A stretch of 64,000 bases of DNA from Berberis thunbergii. Its lineage: Eukaryota > Streptophyta > Magnoliopsida > Ranunculales > Berberidaceae. Position 1 is the first letter of the stretch. Every line of letters begins with the position of its first letter. Made by a program: the position numbers and the translations under genes. Location: assembly GCA_003290165.1 (NCBI GenBank), contig QNQO01005826.1:1-64000 (forward strand), read 5' to 3'. The notes under the pieces are model-generated. The model was not told where the DNA came from. It was given only the letters and a program-made list of their open reading frames with translations, and made no database searches. Below are positions 21,001 through 32,309 of this stretch, piece by piece.

Positions 21001-24000
21001 AGTGAATAAAGTTCAAGAAAATAAACAATACACAATATTTAACATTCTTCACTTATAGAGTTTTAAACACCAACTCTATAAGCTACATCCATCGAGAAAA
21101 GATTCACCATGAAACAACATTACAATTACAAGATTGTTCCTTCACACTTACCAAACCATACCTAGAGAATTTTTCACTTGTAATCAAGTTTCTATACATA
21201 GAAAGCTTCCTTCAATGATCTTTCTCCATGATCTCAGCAATGTACCAAGACCAAAAACACTACTTGCACATACACAAGTAAGATGAAAAAGATGTGTGAA
21301 GTTTTAACACATGAAAGCCTTGTGAGGTATGGTAATTGCATTGTCTGTTGGTAATGAGGTAAGTAATATTTAACCTGCCGAGTTCTTGTATGGGGTTGAC
21401 CAAGGAGGGCAGCTTCCTAGATGCCCAAGAAGCCCCATTTGCGGTGGGCTTAAGGGAAACCATTTCCTCGACATTAAACAAATTCTTGCTAGTGGTGAGC
21501 CTCAACATTTGGCAGAGGGAATCACATGCTCTTATGTATGTGGATGGGAAATATTCATCCTAGAAGAAACTTGTTTGATTAGGAAAAATGTGAAGCTCTT
21601 CAAATGGTTAACTTGCTTGAAGGTGTGACCCCTAAGGAATATGAAGATGGTTTGCCAAACCGAACCGTTTTCAATAGGGGTGTTAATTGCTTTCTGAAAA
21701 CTAGCCGAACCGAACCGAAACTAACCATGAAAAACCCGAACAAGAAAAAACCGAAACCGAACACTGAAAAACAAAAAATACCGAACTGAACCCCTTCTCT
21801 TTCTCATTTTTTTAATCCCCAACCAACCATATTGGTTTAATTGGTTTCGTTTCAATATGCATGTGAAACCATATTGGTGTGAAACCATATTGCTTTAATT
21901 GGTTTCATTTCAATTTTTTGTTTTCCACACCCGAAAATACCAAACCGAAATCTTCCCTTTCTCATTTTTTTAATCCCCAATCAACCACCAACCCACTGGC
22001 TTATTTTAATCCCCCACCGGCTCTATTATTTTAATTCCCAACCAACCCATTTATTTCACACACTCCAACAACAACAAAACCAATATGGTTTCACACGCAC
22101 CCCAAAAACAACCCATCCCACCTCTATCTCATATCCTTTTTATTTGCTCTTTTTCCTGCTACTCTCTTCTCTCCTCCGTTATCTATCTCTCTTATTTCTT
22201 TACTTTCACCCTACATCAAATGGTTGTTCCTCATTTGAGATGGCATCTTCAGAATCTCCAACATCCAAATTCTTTCTACTATTAAAACATTTAGTGCTAG
22301 ATTCATTGGCTCTTGATTCATACGTTTGCACGAATAAGAGAAATTTCAATGGAGTGAATCCCTCACCTTCTTAGCAACAAGATGGCCATGAGGGTACATA
22401 AGGTAAGTGCTGCAAAGTAGTAACATGATCTGAATAAGATCCCTTACTTCTCTAGCTAACAGATCCCAAACCTAAACACGAGTACGAGATCTTACCTCCA
22501 CCTTCACCACCACTAACTGAAACACAACCCCCCATCTTATCAAAGCGTAAAGGACGAAAAATTAGGATGTTGTTGTAGTGGGTTCCTTGAAGGAGGAGAA
22601 AAAAAAAACACAAAAGGGAAAACCAAAAAAATCGAAACCGAACCGGTCGGTTCGGTATTGGTTGTTTGTTTGAAAAAACCAAATTCCTAGTTTGGTTCGG
22701 TTCGGGTCCATTTTTTAACCGATCGAACCGACTAACACCCCTATTTTTCAGCCCTAGTGTTTAACTTTTGGTTGCGTGTATTAAGATCTTAGGAGATACT
22801 TAGGTGTAGCGCCCATAGAGGAAAAAATTAGAGAAAGACGTTTAACTTGGTTTGGTCATGTGCGGAGGAGACCAAGCACGGCGCCAATTAGAAAATGTTT
22901 AGATTGGCAAGTTAATGAAGGGTGTAGACGGAGAGGACGACCGTTGAAAACTTGATTGAAGACGGTGAATGAAGATATCATTGAGCTTGGATTAGGTGAG
23001 AAAATGTGAAAAATCGCATTGCTTGGAAAACCAAAATCCATGTAACCGACCCTGAAAATCTCAGGAATGGGCTTTGATGATGATGATAATGATGGTCAAT
23101 TTGAATTTAATCAATGATATATGATCTGAATATGGTAGTTTGAATCAATTCATAACAAATTTACTAGTATGTAACTCGTTAATGTGGACGTTAATGCTAT
23201 TAACTAGCTAACTAGATGAGTATCTTGTTCTTCAAGTTGATAACAAGTTTAGTTAAGTTTAGATCTCATCGCGTAGTATAAGGAGGTTCTAGCCAAAAGA
23301 GATTTATTTAGTATTGATGATACACAAAAAGGTCACATCCTTGAGCCATATACGTATCATGATAATCTCGTGGAATTACGGAGCCCAGCGTCAGCCCAAC
23401 ACTGATTCGGCTCAAGCAGTTCCAAGCTCACCTAATTCAGTTCGCCAGACGAACCCAAACTCTTACAGCATACTAGGCCCACACGTCTCACAGCTAAATT
23501 CAATACCCGTAAGTCCTACTAAGGCAAGTATCTCGAGGATTGGTTTTAGACAAGCAATTACAGCATTTCTTTGCTTCAAATTTGGAAGCAAATACCATAG
23601 TACATTCCACGCAAGAAAACTTCTTTCTATGGATTCCTCTTGAATTGGGAACTATCTCTTACGTATCTAGGAGCACAGGGCTAACAGAAAACTTCCCTTC
23701 TACAGCACGACTCCTAATTAGAAAAAGGATCTCCACAAAGATCCCTTTCCTAAACTACGCCTTTGATGACCTGGTCGAACCAAGAATCCTGCACTATAAA
23801 TAAAACATGAGGTTGGTAAACTAAGGTACGCTACAAATTTCATGTTTACAGCATTACACATTCCTCAGATCCATGTTTGACTTTAGCATCGAAATGTCAT
23901 CGGCCACCACAACGGTGACCTCAGATCCATAGGGCAACGGGACTACGTCTAAGCAGGGAGCGAAAAACGATTGCATCAGTTTGGCGTCGTCAGTGGGGAC

Positions 24001-27000
24001 GACAAATTTCCTAACTTTTCACTAGCATCGTCTCCCTTCAAAACCCAAAGGGATGGTGACCACTACATCACACAACGGAAAACAGGGGGACACGTCAAAT
24101 GCTCAGGCTAGCGCTGTACGCTTTCGGCAATTCTGATCATGCACAGACAACAGACTCGCCCCTGCGTCGACGACAACAACGAACCCCAAAATAGAGATGT
24201 AGTCATCTCAAATACAGCAGATCGCCAAAGTGATGGAGGCTCTCACGCGACAAAATCCACCACCTGCTAATGGAGGCCAAGAGCAGCACGGGCCTCCGTC
24301 TCCAGGGGATGGAGAGACGCGGAGATGAAAAAATGAAGAGAAAGCGCAGTGACAACATATCAGACTCTAGTTGGTCCAAGCCAGAAAAAACCTCCAACTA
24401 CGTTGTATCCAGAGCCGTGACACCCCTCAATTCTAGCCTGTCGAACGTACTAAACTCCATGAAAAACTGGGAACATCTGAAGTGGCCCCAAAAGCAGGCA
24501 GAGACCACTCGCTTAGACAATCCAACTCCGTAAGTTATCCGAAGAAGGCCATGCAAGCTATTTGCAAGTAACAGCAAAATATTCAATAGACTTCGTTCGA
24601 CCCCTTCCCAAGTAAAGGACAGAGTGTCAGAGGGAATTGAAAGGACAGAGCGTCTAATTGCTCCGTCGAATCACCCCAGGAAAGTGCCCCTACAACAACA
24701 ATGTAGACCTTAAAACAGACAACCGACTTCCTCAAAAGACATCCCCACCTCCTTGGAGACTTTCGTAAACAGTTTTCGACCTCCTGAAAAAGATAGAAGA
24801 AGGCGGATGAGGATGGCCACAAGCAACGAAGCAGTCAAGGTTTCACAGTGTTGTTAAGCGAGACCACTTTTCTCATATGCGATAACATAAGTGACTGAGA
24901 GATACCACACCCGAAAGCATCGCACATCTGCTAACACTTCGATCAGCCATGAGTTAGCAGCGGGAACTACATACGGGCACAAACATCACAAAGTAACACC
25001 AAGGCTTCTCCCTTGGTAGAAAATTTGTACTACTTCTCCACAATATGAGAGGAAATTACAATATCTCAGCAAATCAACTACGTGCCCACCTAGAACAAGT
25101 AACCACCTAGGATGCACCGACTATCCGAAAAACCCCCGTATCACGAGTCAAATACGTGTCGAACACGGATTCGCGTCCGACACGCGTTGGACACGTATTT
25201 GACTCGGGGTCAATGGTCAAAATTTGTTGACTGGGTTGGACACGGTCCAGATTCGGCCAAAGTGGTCAAAATTCGTTGACTTTAAAAATGCATATCAATC
25301 GATTCGATTCTCTCTCCCACAGACAATCGATTCGATTCGATCCAGAGAGGGAGAGATCGAGAAAGGGAGAGACAGGGAGATCGACAGATCGATCGAGAGA
25401 AAGGGAGAGACAGAGGGAGAGATCGATCAACATCGAACAAATCGGACCAATCAAACAGATCGAACAGATCGACAGAGAGAGAGGTAGAGATCGAACATAT
25501 CGAACTCGATCGAAGTTGTGTTCTTTAGAGACTAAGGAGGAGGAAGGAGAATAGAAGAAGGAGAAGGAGAAAAGAAGATTTGTTCTTCAGTCGATTCATG
25601 TAAAGAGGCTCTCACCATTGAAGCCTAGTTCTGCTCGACTGTTTTGTTCTTTCTGCATTTTGTGTTTTTTAGTCTTCATCAGATAAGTCTTTGGTTGATC
25701 AGTTCTCTTCCTTTTTTTGGTCTTCCCTCTTCTGCTCTGCTTCTTCACACAACTTCATTTCACGACGAACATAGCATAAACATAGCTGTTCTTCAGTTCA
25801 AGAAGAAGGGAAGAACACTGAAGAAGCCACAGAGACTTTGCTTTGGTTTGACCATCCTAGATGTCTCCAACAGAGACTTTGCTTTGTTTCATTTTTTGTA
25901 CTGCTGGTTTGGGATGGGGTCTACACGTGGTGGATTGCATGCATCAAACATGACGATGGATTCGATTTTTGTGTGTTTGGGATCCAATCAGAGCCCGCCA
26001 ATAAATAGCAATAGAATGTTCTGTGAGTGATCAAAACAAACTGAGTGATGAAAAACACATGGGTTGTTGGAGGATACTAAACGGCTCCCAAGATTTGCTA
26101 AACGGACCCCAGTGATGAAAAATAAAGAAGCTGACTTTAATAGTGAAGATTCATTTTGTTTATATATGTATCTCTGGAAGTTGATTGTTCAATATTATTA
26201 TTTATGATTTTATGTTCTTATGAGTTACAAAAAAAAATATATTAAAAAATTAAGTTTGACCGTGTCGCCGAGTCCTATTTTTTTGAAAATTGCCGAGTCG
26301 CCTTGTCGTATCCGTGTCCGAGTCCGAGTCTGAGTCCGTGCATCCTTGGTGACCACACATAACGACGATTATGATCATGCCTGATCAGTACAAATGTCAA
26401 AACATTCAAAGACTCCATTATTGGAGATCTCCCTTCAGCTTTTGGAAAACCCAAAACATTTTCTCCTAACAAAAACAATAAAAGAGATACGTTTTGCAAA
26501 AGATAATGCCTACAACAATTGGATAACACCATTATATAGACATGATGGTTCACCAAATTGAATACCGTATGAGAAAAATAAGGAGGCGATGGTTCCCGAG
26601 AAAACTGCGTAGACCACGTTCGTCCAATTAATGGCGCTGCATGCAACCCCGTCAATTGAGGGGGAGTAACCGATACTCAACCGTCCTGCAGCCTACACCA
26701 TACACGTTACCACGTGATCTATCGTACACAAACAATCGTACAGAAAACCCTAGCTCTTCCTCTGCGAGCCCACGGGCTTGGCCTACTATTCAAGGATATT
26801 CTACTACATGCCCGACACGAGCACTAGAAATCCTTGTCAACTCGAACAATACAGAACGTACCTACGGATCGCAAGCCGATTTAAAGTAATCTTGTCCTTC
26901 CTTACCTCTCGGGCATTGAAGTCCACATCATATTCCAATTGATGTTTCTGAGCAGCCCAATGAGCCTCCTTCAAAGCATTCTCTTCAGCAAGAGACCGCA

Positions 27001-30000
27001 GTTCAGAACGCGCCTTAGCCGCAGCTTCCTGCACAGCCTCCGCATCTTGACAGATCCGGCTCAACTTCTGCTTGAGTCTATCTCTCATGAACATCGCCTC
27101 TGTCAGATCACGCTCAAGGCCTCCAGACGAGCCCTAAGTCTCGATGACCACGGCTGACTGCTCCAGCACCTTTTTCTCAACCTGCTTCTGTAGCCATTCA
27201 ATTTCATAAAGCACATCAGAATACAACGCCTCCACGTGGGAAAAAACACGTTCCATGGTGTATACCCTCTCACGAGCCGCATCGACCTCCGTCCCAGCGA
27301 CAACAACCTGACTCAAATGAGACATACCCAGTATAAGATATTTTACGCCCTTATCCATACACCCTTCTAGCATATCATCATCAGATTTTGAAGCGCAATC
27401 CATCAACCAACTGTGACGCCTGCTTATATGTTTCCTCAAAGCATACTCCACATCAACCTTTTGGTATCAAACTTGAGGAACCAAAAGGTTCTGAAGGACC
27501 TTCACAAAACACCAATGGGACGATCAGATTCCACAACCTCAGGAGGATCTTCACAAGAACCTTCTATTGGAACAGTTCTGCGCGAATCAGCACCAACAGA
27601 AATCGCCATTGCAACCCGCACCAGCCGCTCATTCAAAACTTCGACTTGCGCATCACTAAGATTCAACCTGTCTTCAACCCCTGCAAACCGTAGGTAATCT
27701 TTCTCCCAGCCAGATACATCAGTCTCCGCCCTGACGGGCCTATCAGACTCGCGCTCCTCTTTCACTGGAGCAAGTTGTGCTGAAGTCAACCCAGTTCTGA
27801 CATGGAACCTCTTCGAACCCACAAGACAAGCGTCTCAGACAGCTCCACGTTGGAGAGAACATGGGCTTTGGCCCCAGCAGCATTCCTCTTTCTAAAGGCT
27901 TAACCCACAATGTTTGGTACTGAATGGGGGCTATGCGCCAGTTGTCCCACAACCCACTAATGATGAAATTGGGGACGCCTCTGACATCCATCACGTTCCT
28001 CGTTGACAAGCCGCGAACCGTCTCCATAGTATTTTGCTTCTCTAGAGTAAGGGGAGTAGTAGGAAACCTTCCTGCAAAGAAACACAAACAATGATTAGCT
28101 AACCTGCAATCAAGCATAGCAAAGTTAAAAAGAAAAACTATACTTATGAAGCGGTCTGAACTAGCGTTCGAGCAAACGACCCTTGAACCGAAAGTACTTT
28201 GAATTCGCAAGAGCCAAGAAGCAATACTTTGCCAAGACTTGAAGTCGTTTGGCAAATTCGTGAAGCAAGCTGGCAACGTCATCTTACAAACGACATTACC
28301 CTTCAACCGAGAAGTCAGCAACTGCATTATCCGCGGAGTCACGCGAACGCCAGCCTCCTTTGCCCTGATCAGAATGAGAAGGATAATCTTATGTCCATCA
28401 GGCCCCAATTGGGACGGAGGAATCTTAAGGAAGTCCAAGAATTCCCAAATCACGTCCAAAACGAAAAAACGCACTCCAGTTTGAAGCATCCCACAATGCA
28501 AGCAGATGAACTCCGCCGGTGGCAACATTGGCATCTGATCACTTTTCAAGACATACAACAACAGGTCTTCGGGGACCCCAAACTTTATACGAATTTCAGC
28601 GAGGCCGAGATCAAAAAGCAACCTGCCTTCGAAAAACTCCAGGCTCTTGGCCAAGGTTGCGTCATCAAGAAGATTTTGTTAAACCATGAAGAAGACGAAC
28701 AATCTTTTATAATCAAAACATGAACAAAGTCTTATGTTCAAAAATAAAGAAAATAAAAGAGTCAGACTCCGCACTACGGATGACCTAAATAGGGATTAGG
28801 TTCCCATCTATTATCGGCTGAACTGACGCACGTTCAATTAATGCAGCGCGCGGCTCAAGCAATAATTTACTCGATCATCATGAGCGGCGTATCTTTTTAA
28901 GAGATGACTTAGCGAATTAATGTGATGACCCACTGACTCGAGGGAGTAGCAAATGATACACAAAACGGTCACATCCCTGAGCTAAACACGTGTTATGATG
29001 ATCTCGAGAAATTACGAGCCCCAGCATCAGCCCAACACTGATCCGACCCAAACAGTTCCAAGCCCGCCTAATTCAATCTGCCAGATGGACCCGAACTCTT
29101 ACACCATGCTAGACCCACATCTCTCACAACTATCATCAATTCCTGTAAGTCCTACTAAGACAAAAATCTCGAAAATCAGTTTCAGACAAGCAATTACAGC
29201 AGCTATTTGCTTCCAACTAGGAAGCAAGTACCAGAGTTCATTCCACGCAGGGAAACTTCCTTCTAAGAATTGCTCTTGGATTGGGAATTATCTCCCGGGT
29301 ATCTAGGAGCACAGGGCTAACAAGGAACTTCCCTCGTACAGCACGACTCCTAATTAGAAAAGAATCTCCACGAAGATCTCCTTCCTAAACTACGCCTTCG
29401 ATAGTCTGGTAGAGTCAGGACTCCTGCACTATAAATAAGACATGAGGTTGATAAACTAAGGTACATTACGAATTTTCTAATTACAACATTACACCTTCCT
29501 CAGATCCCTATCTAACTTCAGCATCGGAATGTGATCGGCCACCACAGCGGTGGTTCGTGGCTCACGTGTTACTTGTGCACGTCAGCGAGACTAAGTTTAA
29601 ACAGGGAGCAAAAACGACTGCATCAAATATCATTGTGCTTCATCTCACCAAATCCTCCATTATCTTCTGATTGACAAAACAAAAAATATTTGATTGAAAT
29701 AAAACTAGCATATAGTGGAAAACCTCTAGCCCCACAGCCCACATCCATAAGTTAGCTTTGATGTCTATCCACAAGGTATGTACATCTTGTGCTGTCAGGA
29801 AAACAATTGAAATTGAGATGAAATATTGAATATTTCTTCGAGTGAAAATAAAAAAGCAGTACTGAGTAACAACAAAAATACAGGAGGCAAGCAAAAGTTT
29901 GCTCTGTACATGTCCTGCCCTTGCACCTTAAGTTCAGCTATTAGCCTATAACTCTCCCATTTACAGGTATCTAAGGAGTATCAAAACACATTTTATCAAC

Positions 30001-30797
30001 TGCCTGACATTATCATCTTTGACTTCTCCCTCTAATTGTTCGTCAGTATCAACTTTCCCCACTCTCAATACCCTGGCTATCTTCATCATTCTTTGTTGAT
30101 TTTCCAAATTTTCCAATAGCCTTAATTCGTTTCACCGTGATTTCAAGTTCTATCAGAGTTCCTTAAGCTTCCAAGCATTTTCGCCACTGTGTCAGATCAT
30201 CTATTACCCCCCATTCAAATGCCAAAAGCAAAAACTCGTCCAAGTCTTCCTTTTCGCGTCTGATTTGTGTGACATTATGAACCCTCTTAGCTCATTCGGC
30301 TTGCCAATGCTAAAACCTAGTTTACAAGCACTTTTACCGTTGTACGAACCAAACCCTTTAATCAATCCATAGAAAATCAAGAAAACATGCCAAATTTTCT
30401 ACCAATCCTTATTACTGTATAGTTAATCAAACTAAGAAAGTAAAAAGGGTGACAAATTTGGGTAGTGTAACAAAAAAGGCCCTTAGGCGTACAAACAAAC
30501 TAGTATAACAAGAAAGATGAGAGTGGAAGAAAATTAGAGTTTAAAACCCCTAAATTTAACAAGAGAAGTTAAATGAAAAGGGATTTGAAGAAGTAAAGGA
30601 TTAGTACCGTCTTCATCGGGAACTTGGACATGGATGAAGAGAAGCTTGAAACCAGAGATGTTGTCGCGCACGATCTTCTCAAGAGTCCATTCGAATGCGC
30701 TGCGGCTGCTAATTGACGCATGGGGGTAACCTTTCATCGATGACTCGTTCACTGCCAACATTAGCCGAGTCGGCTCCGATCCACTTGTTCCTTCCAT
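15089..30797 (-). CDS. Universal stress protein (USP) domain protein, four exons
   Basis: Exons on the minus strand: 30608-30797, 15565-15686, 15362-15480, 15089-15197. They total 540 bases, 179 residues plus TGA. All junctions are GT-AG and phases fit (1, 0, 2). The protein begins MEGTSGSEPTRLMLAVNESS and ends AEEVPQDPVDD. The first beta strand is RLMLAVNESS, and the ATP-loop segment is GCRGLGPFQRVFVGTVSEF, close to the family pattern G-2X-G-9X-G-S/T. AECPVITIK gives the last strand. Length is normal for single-domain plant USPs, soluble proteins that bind nucleotides and are often stress-induced. No targeting signal is evident. The start is the only ATG in frame upstream of the conserved strand; a GA-rich leader precedes it. 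Intron 1 is 14,921 bp and full of transposons; introns 2 and 3 are short. No defect is seen in the coding sequence. Confidence 0.9.
15976..17352. mobile_element. Non-autonomous PIF/Harbinger-like TIR element
   Basis: The ends GGGGTTGGTATTCAATTACG and (reverse complement) GGTGGGGGTATTCAATTCGG are flanked by TAA on both sides (15973-15975, 17353-17355), which fits the TAA target of PIF/Harbinger elements. Near the left end GGGTATTCAATT..GGATTTTAA repeats several times; near the right end ATCCATT/AAAATCCA motifs do. The middle (about 16480-16970) is low-complexity: a pyrimidine tract followed by a purine tract. Long ORFs over it are compositional. No transposase. Confidence 0.7.
17727..18270. 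repeat. Tandem repeat, ~202-bp unit, two and a half copies
   Basis: Two units start near 17728 and 17930 with CATGAACCAACCAACTCTC and end in AATGCTAAATTATTTT. A third partial unit begins near 18202 (AAACCAACCAACTCTCCCAA). Between copies 2 and 3 a pol III B-box-like GGTTCGATTCCCGG lies on the minus strand (about 18150-18165), so the unit may derive from a SINE. Confidence 0.72.
18400..19860. other. Intronic sequence, no gene seen
   Basis: AT-rich sequence within USP intron 1. It holds only a short duplication (CAATTGCTAATTCCAAGGCC, twice at 19069-19118). ORFs here have no recognisable domain. Confidence 0.5.
19904..20075. mobile_element. GC-rich fold-back MITE, copy 2 (in USP intron 1)
   Basis: A nearly perfect hairpin of about 172 bp: TGTCGAGGAAACGAGCGAGG ... 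GGAGCCGTCCACCCCGCTCG on one side and the reverse complement on the other, with a short loop near 19990. Ends resemble those of 9686-9846. Transcribed as part of the USP intron it would form a long stem. ORFs over it on both strands are a by-product of the symmetry. Confidence 0.78.
20205..20545. repeat. Direct duplication of a ~95-bp segment
   Basis: Copies near 20220-20312 and 20447-20540 share CTCACACTTCAAGCTCAAGT, TGACTATAGCACAAACTAGG and GGATGGGG.AGACCATAA. No coding content. Confidence 0.7.
21675..22743. mobile_element. hAT-like non-autonomous TIR element
   Basis: The left end TAGGGGTGTTAATTG and right end (reverse complement TAGGGGTGTTAGTCGG) are followed inward by repeats of CCGAACCGAAC / GGTTCGGTTCGG. 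The flanks GTTTTCAA and TTTTTCAG match at 6 of 8 bases, as an aged 8-bp hAT duplication would. Size is 1.07 kb, with no transposase. It lies in USP intron 1. Confidence 0.65.
22786..23085 (+). pseudogene. LINE ORF2 3'-end fragment, second copy
   Basis: Parallels 13975-14280 almost throughout: GGAGATACTTAGGTGTAGCG, ACTTGGTTTGGTCATGTGCG, GATTGGCAAGTTAATG. It ends GGGCTTTGATGATGATGATA. It encodes the LTWFGHVRRRP segment but has extra stops and frameshifts. A severely 5'-truncated insertion. Confidence 0.82.
23315..23978 (+). repeat. 5' LTR of element X
   Basis: Starts TGATGATACACAAAAAGGTC and ends GATTGCATCA. Homologous along its length to the LTRs at 44799, 53082 and 28951. A TATA-like CACTATAAATAAAACATGAG near 23790 may be the promoter and transcription start region. 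Confidence 0.85.
24052..24540 (+). pseudogene. Element X gag remnant
   Basis: Starts ATGGTGACCACTACATCACA like gag of element Y and follows it to about 24310. The capsid core is deleted. Matching resumes near 24325 with the Lys/Arg-rich linker and SNYVVSRAVTPLNSSLSNVL. Several stops are present. It cannot make a capsid. Confidence 0.7.
25108..26347. mobile_element. TIR element nested in X (possible Mutator-like)
   Basis: The left TAGGATGCACCGACT and the right end (reverse complement AAGGATGCACGGACT) bound 1.24 kb that has no counterpart in element Y. Flanks AGTAACCAC and GTGACCACA are similar with a shift, perhaps an aged 9-bp duplication. Subterminal zones hold runs such as CACGTATTTGACTCGG and GTCCGAGTCCGAGTCTGAG. 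The interior includes GA-rich low-complexity (25343-25490) and no transposase. Superfamily is uncertain. Confidence 0.5.
26837..28686 (-). pseudogene. Element X antisense ORF (aORF), broken
   Basis: Reads on minus, opposite to the element, from about 28686 to 26837. The N-terminal part (LEFFEGRLLFDLGLAEIRIK, then LHCGMLQTGVRFFVLDVIWE) is one long frame at 27743-28654. Later parts are a charged region with AETDVSGWEKDYLRFAGVED, then helical coiled-coil-like sequence (AAAKARSELRSLAEENALKE). Stop codons and frameshifts break it, one stop being at codon 3. It aligns along its length with the aORF of Y and in part with C. Extra antisense ORFs near the 3' LTR are known in Tat-lineage elements; their function is unknown. 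Confidence 0.75.
28951..29625 (+). repeat. 3' LTR of element X
   Basis: 675 bp, beginning AAATGATACACAAAACGGTC (first two bases mutated from TG) and ending GACTGCATCA. It follows the purine tract at 28939-28950. Confidence 0.85.
29640..30530. other. USP intron 1, 5' part, no feature
   Basis: AT-rich unique-looking sequence between element X and exon 1. No ORF with a recognisable domain. Confidence 0.5.
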
Positions 30798-30970
30798 CTC
30801 TCTGCTCTGTTCTCTTCTGCTGCGAACAAGTCTAGAGAATATCCCTTGTGCTTTTTTCTTTCACCGTTTAGACTTAGAGAAAGAGAGCGAGATAGAGAAA
30901 AGATTAATTAGTTCAATACACGCGCTAATCACGTGCGCTCCTCATTGTCTTTTTTTCACATCTCAAACGA
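30798..30970 (-). promoter_or_regulatory. Probable 5' UTR/promoter zone of the USP gene
   Basis: Directly upstream of the ATG (30797). On the minus strand it is rich in CTCTCTTTCTCTAAGTCTAA-type pyrimidines (about 30870-30905), a common 5' UTR composition in plants. No confident TATA box is assigned. Confidence 0.4.
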
Positions 30971-31765
30971 CGTAAACATGAGAAAATTTACACTTGATGC
31001 CTGTTTGGTGCCTTAGATGGTGTCTATCATGTGAAACGCAATCCATCATGCTGTCTCCTCTCTCAAAAACCCAATTTATGTTTTTTTCTCATTTAGTTTT
31101 GCTCTGAAACCCAACAAGCAGAAAAGCAAAACAAGCTCCCATTTTTTCCTTTACTCTATTTCAAATTGCGCCTCTCTGTTTTTTCTTCAAATTTATCATT
31201 GTTGGTTGTTTCATCTCTAGTTGTGTTTCATTTGAAGTGGAAGAGACATCATGGGTATAAAGCAAAGTTTGAAGATCCGGGTAACCCCTTTCATTTAATA
31301 TTTTCTTTGTTTGTTCACACCTCTCCCCAAATACAACCATAATTGTCACGTCATCATTCACATGATAGACAACATCCAGACACAAAACATGCATCAAAGA
31401 TCAGACACTATAGAATTTCTTCAAAACATTTCTTTATTTTGTTGTGTAGTAGTTGAAAGTTTATCATATTTAGTAAATGATCCGAGGTCGATATTCTTCG
31501 AGTGCAAAATTTATTTATGGCTATTAATTATACAATTTTATATTTATTGATAATTACTATTATTCATTATTGTTACTCGCCTACTTTGTTTTCAATGCAA
31601 TTTTGTTAGTAATTGCAAATATTAAAATAATTGTTTAGCTTAATATAAACTTATTTTCGGTCCTCTTGAATAGTTTGATTTCTTTAAAGCTATTCACAAT
31701 TATTATTTCTATCGTTATGACATACCTCTACTTGTTTTTGTCAACACAATTTTATATGACGGCTT

Positions 31766-32308
31766 TGTTTGGTACACCGTAAAGTAATACTTTTGCATTA
31801 TTTTATGAGCGATTACACAAATATAGGCACTTGGTACAATTTGCAAAAAATAGTTTATGGAATTCAAGTTTCACGCTTCCATATCTTATAGTTAAGTGGT
31901 CCCGCAAATCTTTACGGGTTAAAATCTCCCGTAAAACTTTGCAAGTCTCACTCTTTCCTTCAACGTCTACTTAGACAGTCCAACTTTATAAAGAAACAAC
32001 TTTATATTATTATTATTATCATCATCATCATCATCATCATTATTATTATTTAAGAACTTTTTTTATAAAAATAATGAATAAAAGTAAGGGGAAGAATGAG
32101 TTAATTAGAATTGTTTTTCAATTTTTATATAGTTGGTGTTTGCATAAATGCAATATCTAAGTCAATCAAGCAAACATTGAGTGTGTGCATTTTTTTCATT
32201 TTTGTTACCAAGCAATTGTAAAGCAATGCACTGCAAATTAATGTATATGCAAACTAATGCAAATGCAAAATTTTGCAGAATGCAATGTTTTACCGTGTAC
32301 CAAGCGGA
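31766..32308. mobile_element. MITE-like TIR element
   Basis: The left TTTGGTACACCGTAAAG and right end (reverse complement CTTGGTACACGGTAAAAC) are inverted ends about 540 bp apart. The interior is AT-rich and includes an ATT/ATC microsatellite (about 32005-32050). No coding sequence. The target duplication is not settled. Confidence 0.55.
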
Positions 32309-32309
32309 G

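Larger units (their letters stand above)
23315..29625 (+). mobile_element. Element X: non-autonomous Tat-type LTR retrotransposon
   Basis: LTRs at 23315-23978 and 28951-29625 bound a 6.3-kb insertion. The flanks AGTAT (23310-23314) and AATAT (29626-29630) differ by one base, fitting an old 5-bp duplication. After the 5' LTR comes TTTGGCGTCGTCAGTGGGGA, a decayed match to the tRNA-Asp-type primer site. Before the 3' LTR is the purine tract GAGGGAGTAGC. Inside are a gag remnant with a deletion, a nested TIR element and an antisense ORF. Protease, RT and integrase are absent. It belongs to the family of element Y. Confidence 0.87.
15687..30607 (-). other. Giant intron 1 of the USP gene
   Basis: The donor GTACTAA lies at 30601-30607 and the acceptor TATTATAG ends at 15687 (both on minus). 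Inside are a Harbinger-like element, a 202-bp tandem repeat, a GC-rich fold-back MITE, a hAT-like element, a LINE fragment, and the complete LTR element X carrying a nested TIR element. The rest, including 18400-19860 and 29640-30530, shows no gene. The intron call rests on phase and sequence fit of the exons on its two sides. Confidence 0.78.

Noticed and set aside
22560..22582. CACTA right end (TTGTTGTAGTG)
   Set aside because: No subterminal repeats or partner end; it lies inside the hAT-like element at 21675-22743.
23314..23803. ORFs in the 5' LTR of X (and similar ones at 28995, 45-45.2 kb, 53.1-53.4 kb)
   Set aside because: They lie in LTR sequence, differ in length among copies and have no domain.
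28199..28723. Plus-strand ORF of 174 codons in X
   Set aside because: It overlaps the antisense ORF, which aligns with Y and C; this frame is not shared by the other elements.
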